Assembly: GCF_009720825.1 (NCBI RefSeq)
Contig: NZ_WNKY01000032.1
Span: 1-64,000 of the forward strand
Length of the DNA: 64,000 nt
Direction of reading: 5' to 3'
Source of the DNA: Duganella radicis
GTDB lineage: Bacteria > Pseudomonadota > Gammaproteobacteria > Burkholderiales > Burkholderiaceae_D
Notes under the pieces: generated by a model
What the model was told of the DNA's origin: nothing
Seen by the model: only the letters and a program-made list of their open reading frames with translations
Databases searched by the model: none
Shown: one piece after another, positions 60,901 through 64,000 of the stretch
Layout of the letters: every line of letters starts with the position of its first letter
How positions within the stretch are numbered: position 1 is the first letter of the stretch
Made by a program: the position numbers and the translations under genes

Positions 60901-61979
60901 TTGAAGCGGGCCAGCGGGGTGTCGTGGATCTTGGACAGGTTGTGGTCCAGACGGGTGACTTCCAGCCAGTCGCCCTGCGGATCGACCATGCGCCACGAGG
61001 CCAGGTTGTCCAGCGCGGTGCCCCACAGCACGGCCTTCTTGCCGCCGGCGTTCATGGCGATATTGCCGCCGATGCAGGAGGCGTGGGCCGAGGTCGGGTC
61101 GACCGCGAACACGAAGCCGGCCTTCTCGGCGGCCTCGGACACTTTGTTCGTGATGACGCCGGCGCCGGTGTAGATGGTGGCGTATTCCTTGTCCAGACCC
61201 GGCAGCACCTTCATCTCGACCGCGCCCATGTTGAGCAGTTTCTCGGTGTTGATGACGGCCGACATCGGCGTCAGCGGAATCGCGCCGCCGGTGTAGCCGG
61301 TGCCGCCGCCGCGCGGGATGATGGTCAGGCCCAGTTCGATACAGCCTTTGACCAGGCCGGCCATTTCCTCTTCGCTGTCCGGAGTCAGCACCACGAACGG
61401 ATACTCGACGCGCCAGTCGGTGGCGTCGGTCACGTGGGTGATGCGCTTCATGCCGTCGAAGCAGATGTTGTGCTTGTCGGTGTAGCGGCCCAGTACCTTG
61501 TAGGTGCGCTTGCGCAGATCGTAGACCTGCTTGAATTCTTCGCCGAAATCGGCCACCGCCTTGCCGGCCGCTTGCAGCAGCCTGGCCACGTTGGCGCTGC
61601 GCTGGCGGGCCGCCTCATCCTTCTCGGCTTCGTCGACGTTGAGGCGGCGCTTGTCCACCTCGGCCAGGCGGTGATGCAGGGCGTTGATCAGTTCCTGGCG
61701 GCGCCTGGGGTTATCCAGCAGGTCGTCCTGCAAATACGGATTGCGGCGCACCGCCCAGATATCGCCCAGCACCTCGTACAGCATGCGCGCCGAACGGCCG
61801 GTCTGACGGGCGCCGCGCAGGGCATCCAGCAATGACCACGATTCCTCGCCCAGCAGCCGGATGACGATCTCGCGATCGGAAAACGACGTGTAGTTGTAAG
61901 GAATTTCCCGCAGGCGCGTGGCCTCCGGACCGTGGGGCGTTTCCGCCAGTAAAGCTTGGATTTGTGCTGGGGCGTTCAT
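57969..61979 (-). CDS. Large FAD / Fe-S oxidoreductase with DUF3683 (D-lactate- or glycolate-dehydrogenase-like)
   Basis: 1336 residues. Order of domains: DUF3683 (about 15-150, LREIPYNYTSFSDREIVIRL), FAD-binding type 4 (about 190-420, TIIPRGGGTGYTGGAIPLTP), FAD-oxidase C-terminal domain, two 4Fe-4S motifs (CLRCGKCKPVC near 870 and CTVCHKCVTPCP near 928) and two cysteine-rich CCG domains (FPGCGSERLF near 1076, YHEPCHTPMK near 1203, RCCGDSG). Together this resembles a fused GlcD-GlcF or Dld enzyme that oxidises a 2-hydroxy acid and feeds the quinone pool. The exact substrate is unknown. It is followed by HIT and DUF971 as in related genomes. Confidence 0.93.
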   Translation of the reverse strand: MNAPAQIQALLAETPHGPEATRLREIPYNYTSFSDREIVIRLLGEESWSLLDALRGARQTGRSARMLYEVLGDIWAVRRNPYLQDDLLDNPRRRQELINALHHRLAEVDKRRLNVDEAEKDEAARQRSANVARLLQAAGKAVADFGEEFKQVYDLRKRTYKVLGRYTDKHNICFDGMKRITHVTDATDWRVEYPFVVLTPDSEEEMAGLVKGCIELGLTIIPRGGGTGYTGGAIPLTPMSAVINTEKLLNMGAVEMKVLPGLDKEYATIYTGAGVITNKVSEAAEKAGFVFAVDPTSAHASCIGGNIAMNAGGKKAVLWGTALDNLASWRMVDPQGDWLEVTRLDHNLSKIHDTPLARFKLEWTHPTAKGEAKGAPFRTEILEIAGRVFRKEGLGKDVTDKFLAGLPGIQKEGTDGLITSARWILHKMPKFTRTVCLEFFGQARDAIPSIVEIKDYLDGLPAKGAEFSTLRLAGLEHLDERYLRAVGYATKSKRGVLPKMALFGDIVGDDENAVAQAASEVVRLANTRVGEGFIAVSPETRKKFWLDRARTAAIAKHTNAFKINEDVVIPLNRMGEYTDGIERINIELSIKNKLQLVDELQDFFAAGNLPIGKSDDADDSVGDAEMLGDRQQQAQALLSQVHARWTYLLAELDKPLAGITGELAAHGLDRLLPVFEERLKTQPDATLFDVVQDRTIRVTWKQEIRAQLRQIFNGAAYKLILDECTAIHKRVLRGRVFVALHMHAGDGNVHTNLPVNSDHYEMLQLAHQAVARIMTLARSLNGVISGEHGIGITKLEFLQEDEIGPFRAYKQRVDPEGRFNKGKLLNTPGMEADLRNAYTPSFGLMGHESLIMQQSDIGAIANSVKDCLRCGKCKPVCSTHVPRANLLYSPRDKILATSSLIEAFLYEEQTRRGISIKHWEEFEDVADHCTVCHKCVTPCPVNIDFGDVSMNMRNLLRKMDKKTFNPGKAAAMFYLNATDPATINATRAAMVGLGYKAQRLGNDILKKFARKQTKAPPPTVGKPPVREQVIHFINKKMPGNLPKKTARALLDIEDDKVIPIIRNPKTTNADTEAVFYFPGCGSERLFSQVGLATQAMLWEVGVQTVLPPGYLCCGYPQRGSGQYDKADKMMTDNRVLFHRMANTLNYLDIKTVLVSCGTCYDQLATYEFEKIFPGCRIMDIHEYLLEKGVKLEGVTGTRYMYHEPCHTPMKLQEATKTVNGLITTHDNVKIEKNDRCCGDSGTLMVARPDISTQVRFRKEEEVIKGADKLRADGFDGEVKILTSCPACLGGVSRYSEDAGTTADYIVVEIAKHLLGENWMPDYVKRANDGGIERVLV

Positions 61980-62164
61980 TATGCGATTGGACTGTAGACA
62001 GGACCCGGGAGGGTCATTCTAGCCTATTGCGGCGCACCACGCGGGAACAGCCTTAGACCGCCGAGGGACTCTATTCAAGCCCGAAACCCACCAAAAATTC
62101 GAAATTTACGGGCTTCTTGAGCAAGAATATGCCAATCACCGCGCGCAAACTGAATGAAATTTAT

Positions 62165-62178
62165 GCATAAGCTTATGC
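62165..62178. promoter_or_regulatory. Perfect 14-bp palindrome GCATAAGCTTATGC
   Basis: It lies in the 223-bp gap (61980-62202) upstream of the DUF3683 oxidoreductase gene and just past the yqaA stop. A symmetric AT-rich core flanked by GC is a common operator form, for example of LysR- or GntR-type regulators. No regulator gene is adjacent. No other feature is seen in this gap. Confidence 0.45.
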
Positions 62179-62202
62179 GGCAATATGATAACTTGCACCA
62201 AA

Positions 62203-62694
62203 TTAGCCCATCAGTTGCCCGATCCGGTGCCACACGCCGTCCGGCACGTACAACAGCAGCGAGGTCATGGTGAGGTAGCGCAGGAACTTGCCCACCGCCA
62301 TATAGGCCACGCTGGGCCAGAACGGCAGCTTGAGCCAGCCGCCCAGCGTGCACAGCGGATCGCCGATGCCGGGCAGCCAGGCCAGCAGCATGGTCTTGGC
62401 GCCATAGCGCTCCAGCCAGTGGAACCAGCGGCTTTTACGTTCCTTTGCAAAACTTTGCTTGGCTTGCCAGCCCATGTAGTAATCGATGGCGCCGCCCAGC
62501 GTATTGCCGACGGTGGCCACGAAGATCGTGCTCCAGAACAGCGCCGGATTGGCCTTGATGACGGCAAACACCGCCGGCTCCGAGCCCAGCGGCACCAGCG
62601 TGGCCGACACCAGGCTGATGATGAACACCGACGTCAGACCCACCTCGGGCGCGGCGATCAGGTGCAGCAGCCAGGTAATTGCGGATTCGATCAT
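62203..62694 (-). CDS. YqaA-family (DedA-like) inner-membrane protein
   Basis: 163 residues with about four membrane helices. Family blocks are SATLVPLGSEPAVF, TVGNTLGGAIDYYMGW, RYGAKTMLLAWLPGIGDPLC and KFLRYLTM. These SNARE-associated / DedA-related proteins influence membrane lipid handling and the proton motive force; the exact role is unknown. It is divergent from ilvA. Confidence 0.9.
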   Translation of the reverse strand: MIESAITWLLHLIAAPEVGLTSVFIISLVSATLVPLGSEPAVFAVIKANPALFWSTIFVATVGNTLGGAIDYYMGWQAKQSFAKERKSRWFHWLERYGAKTMLLAWLPGIGDPLCTLGGWLKLPFWPSVAYMAVGKFLRYLTMTSLLLYVPDGVWHRIGQLMG

Positions 62695-62723
62695 CGGTTA
62701 TTGGGCGGATGGGGAAAGCAGCC

Positions 62724-62731
62724 ATTATAAT
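62724..62731. promoter_or_regulatory. Overlapping divergent -10 elements (CATTATAATG)
   Basis: TATAAT reads on the plus strand at 62726-62731 (toward ilvA) and on the minus strand at 62729-62724 (toward yqaA). The 10-bp palindrome CATTATAATG (62723-62732) thus offers a -10 in both directions. The -35 regions are poor on both sides. Confidence 0.45.
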
Positions 62732-62840
62732 GAGTCAGTCCGATCCGGCACACCCGCCTGATCTGTGTCTCCCTGCTCCACCCGGTCACCAGCCGGCTAG
62801 TTAGCATTGCAACTCGCCCGAATCACTTTGTTTGCAGACC

Positions 62841-64000
62841 ATGACTACCGACTATCTGAAGAAAGTACTGACCGCCCGCGTCTACGACGTGGCTGATGAA
62901 ACCCCGCTGGAACTGGCGCCGACCCTGTCGCAGCGCTACGAGAACCGGATTTACTTCAAGCGCGAGGACATGCAGAGCGTGTTCAGCTTCAAGATTCGGG
63001 GCGCCTACAACAAGATGGCCCACTTGAGCGACGCGCAACGCAAGCGCGGCGTGATTTGCGCCTCGGCCGGCAACCACGCCCAGGGCGTGGCCCTGTCCGC
63101 CGCCCGCATGGGCTGCCGCGCGGTGATCGTGATGCCGACCACCACCCCGCAGGTGAAGGTCGACGCGGTCAAGGCGCGCGGCGGCGCCGACGTCGAAGTG
63201 GTGCTGCACGGCGAGTCCTACACCGATGCCTACAACCATGCGCTGACGCTGGAAAAAGAACAAAAGCTGACCTTCGTCCACCCGTTCGACGATCCGGACG
63301 TGATCGCCGGCCAGGGCACCATCGGCATGGAAATCCTGCGCCAGCATTCCGGCCCGATCCACGCCATCTTCGTGCCGATCGGCGGCGGCGGCCTGATCGC
63401 CGGCATTGCCGCCTACGTCAAGCAGATCCGTCCGGACATCAAGATCATCGGCGTGCAGTCGCTGGATTCGGACGCCATGGCGCGCAGCCTGAAGGCGGGC
63501 GAGCGCGTCACCCTGTCCGACGTCGGCCTGTTCGCCGACGGCACCGCCGTGCGCCTGGCCGGCGAGGAAACCTTCCGCCTGGCGCAGCTGTACGTGGACG
63601 ATGTGATCCTGGTCGATACCGACGCCGTCAGCGCCGCCATCAAGGATGTGTTCACCGACACCCGCTCGATTCTGGAGCCATCGGGCGCGCTGTCGATCGC
63701 CGGCGCCAAGGCCTACGTCGAGCGCGCCGCGCTGACCAAGGACCCGATCCGGAATGAAACCCTGATCACCATCGCCTCCGGCGCCAATATGAATTTCGAC
63801 CGCCTGCGCTTCGTGGCCGAGCGCGCCGAGCTGGGCGAGGCGCGCGAGGCGCTGTTTGCCGTCACCCTGCCCGAGCAGCGCGGCAGCTTCAAGCGCCTGT
63901 GCAAGCTGGTCGGCGCGCGCAACGTCACCGAGTTCACCTACCGCATCAGCGACAAGGACGACGCCCACGTGTTCTGCGGCGTGCAGATCGCCGACCGCGG
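62841..64000 (+). CDS. ilvA: Threonine ammonia-lyase, biosynthetic (5' part, cut by window edge)
   Basis: The frame is open from the ATG at 62841 to the window end, 386 codons. The PLP Lys is in FSFKIRGAYNKM, the substrate loop in ASAGNHAQGVALSAA, the Gly-rich phosphate cradle in VPIGGGGLIAGIA and the PLP-N1 Ser/Asn region in TIASGANMNFDRLR. The start of the C-terminal regulatory ACT-like domain (LFAVTLPEQRGSF) is visible, so this is the isoleucine-regulated biosynthetic enzyme making 2-ketobutyrate. The ribosome site is weak. Confidence 0.93.
   Translation, partial: MTTDYLKKVLTARVYDVADETPLELAPTLSQRYENRIYFKREDMQSVFSFKIRGAYNKMAHLSDAQRKRGVICASAGNHAQGVALSAARMGCRAVIVMPTTTPQVKVDAVKARGGADVEVVLHGESYTDAYNHALTLEKEQKLTFVHPFDDPDVIAGQGTIGMEILRQHSGPIHAIFVPIGGGGLIAGIAAYVKQIRPDIKIIGVQSLDSDAMARSLKAGERVTLSDVGLFADGTAVRLAGEETFRLAQLYVDDVILVDTDAVSAAIKDVFTDTRSILEPSGALSIAGAKAYVERAALTKDPIRNETLITIASGANMNFDRLRFVAERAELGEAREALFAVTLPEQRGSFKRLCKLVGARNVTEFTYRISDKDDAHVFCGVQIADR

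Noticed and set aside
59181..61835. 884-codon open frame on the plus strand
   Set aside because: It is antisense to the DUF3683 oxidoreductase, whose domains and Cys motifs are unmistakable.
1..64000. tRNA, rRNA, CRISPR arrays, insertion sequences, prophage or attachment sites
   Set aside because: Intergenic gaps were read by eye for cloverleaf-like arms, regular direct repeats, transposase or integrase motifs; none was seen.

Overview
The window is high-GC, densely coded DNA from a betaproteobacterium, most probably of the family Oxalobacteraceae (Massilia / Duganella / Janthinobacterium type). Pointers to this are a PhaM-type PHB granule protein, a PEP-CTERM protein, a 1336-residue DUF3683 FAD/Fe-S oxidoreductase, an HAD-ECH ordered FadB, and the minus-strand order HIT - DUF971 - ubiE - Tim44 - ubiJ - ubiB - fmdB - DUF502 - aspS - nudB. 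This assignment is inference; no rRNA or tRNA gene is present to confirm it. I see no insertion sequence, prophage, CRISPR array or tRNA.

Layout. 1-18 kb: an envelope protein cut by the left edge, phaM, a soluble histidine kinase with a REC-TPR response regulator, a tag-mnmC pair, a TPR-GAF-GGDEF diguanylate cyclase, a secreted-protein / ECF sigma / anti-sigma operon with a candidate autoregulated promoter, an HxlR repressor, a REC-AraC regulator, pnuC, an M48 protease fused to a pilin-like domain, a hybrid histidine kinase and an orphan periplasmic binding protein. 18-28.7 kb: a catalase-family protein, a HupE/UreJ permease with an Ig-like DUF3500 lipoprotein, a PEP-CTERM protein, an MFS exporter, a secreted beta-helix protein, a DHDPS-family lyase with its GntR regulator, a VOC protein and a small coiled-coil membrane protein. 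28.7-35.6 kb: a beta-oxidation operon (TetR, acyl-CoA dehydrogenase, FadB, thiolase, then an enoyl-CoA hydratase behind a terminator).

35.8-62 kb is a conserved minus-strand housekeeping backbone: hslR, clsB, an EEP nuclease, nudB, aspS, DUF502, fmdB, a TPMT-like methyltransferase, ubiB, ubiJ, Tim44, ubiE, DUF971, HIT and the DUF3683 oxidoreductase. It appears to be interrupted by accessory genes at four places: a binding protein between clsB and the EEP gene, a serralysin-like protease before nudB, two tiny secreted ORFs next to the methyltransferase gene, and a 7.5-kb block between ubiE and DUF971. The window ends in yqaA and the first 386 codons of ilvA.

The 7.5-kb block (49567-57101) is the best candidate for an under-described system. 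It holds a TonB-dependent receptor, an NtaA/DszA-type flavin monooxygenase and an alpha/beta hydrolase in one operon. Divergent to it are a LacI-family regulator and an SsuA-like binding protein. A perfect 12-bp palindrome with a central CG lies between the two arms. Together they look like a regulated uptake-and-cleavage module for an organosulfur or related compound. Other points of interest are the M48-pilin fusion, the MnmC with a degenerate methyltransferase half, and terminator-like hairpins placed inside three co-directional gene strings.
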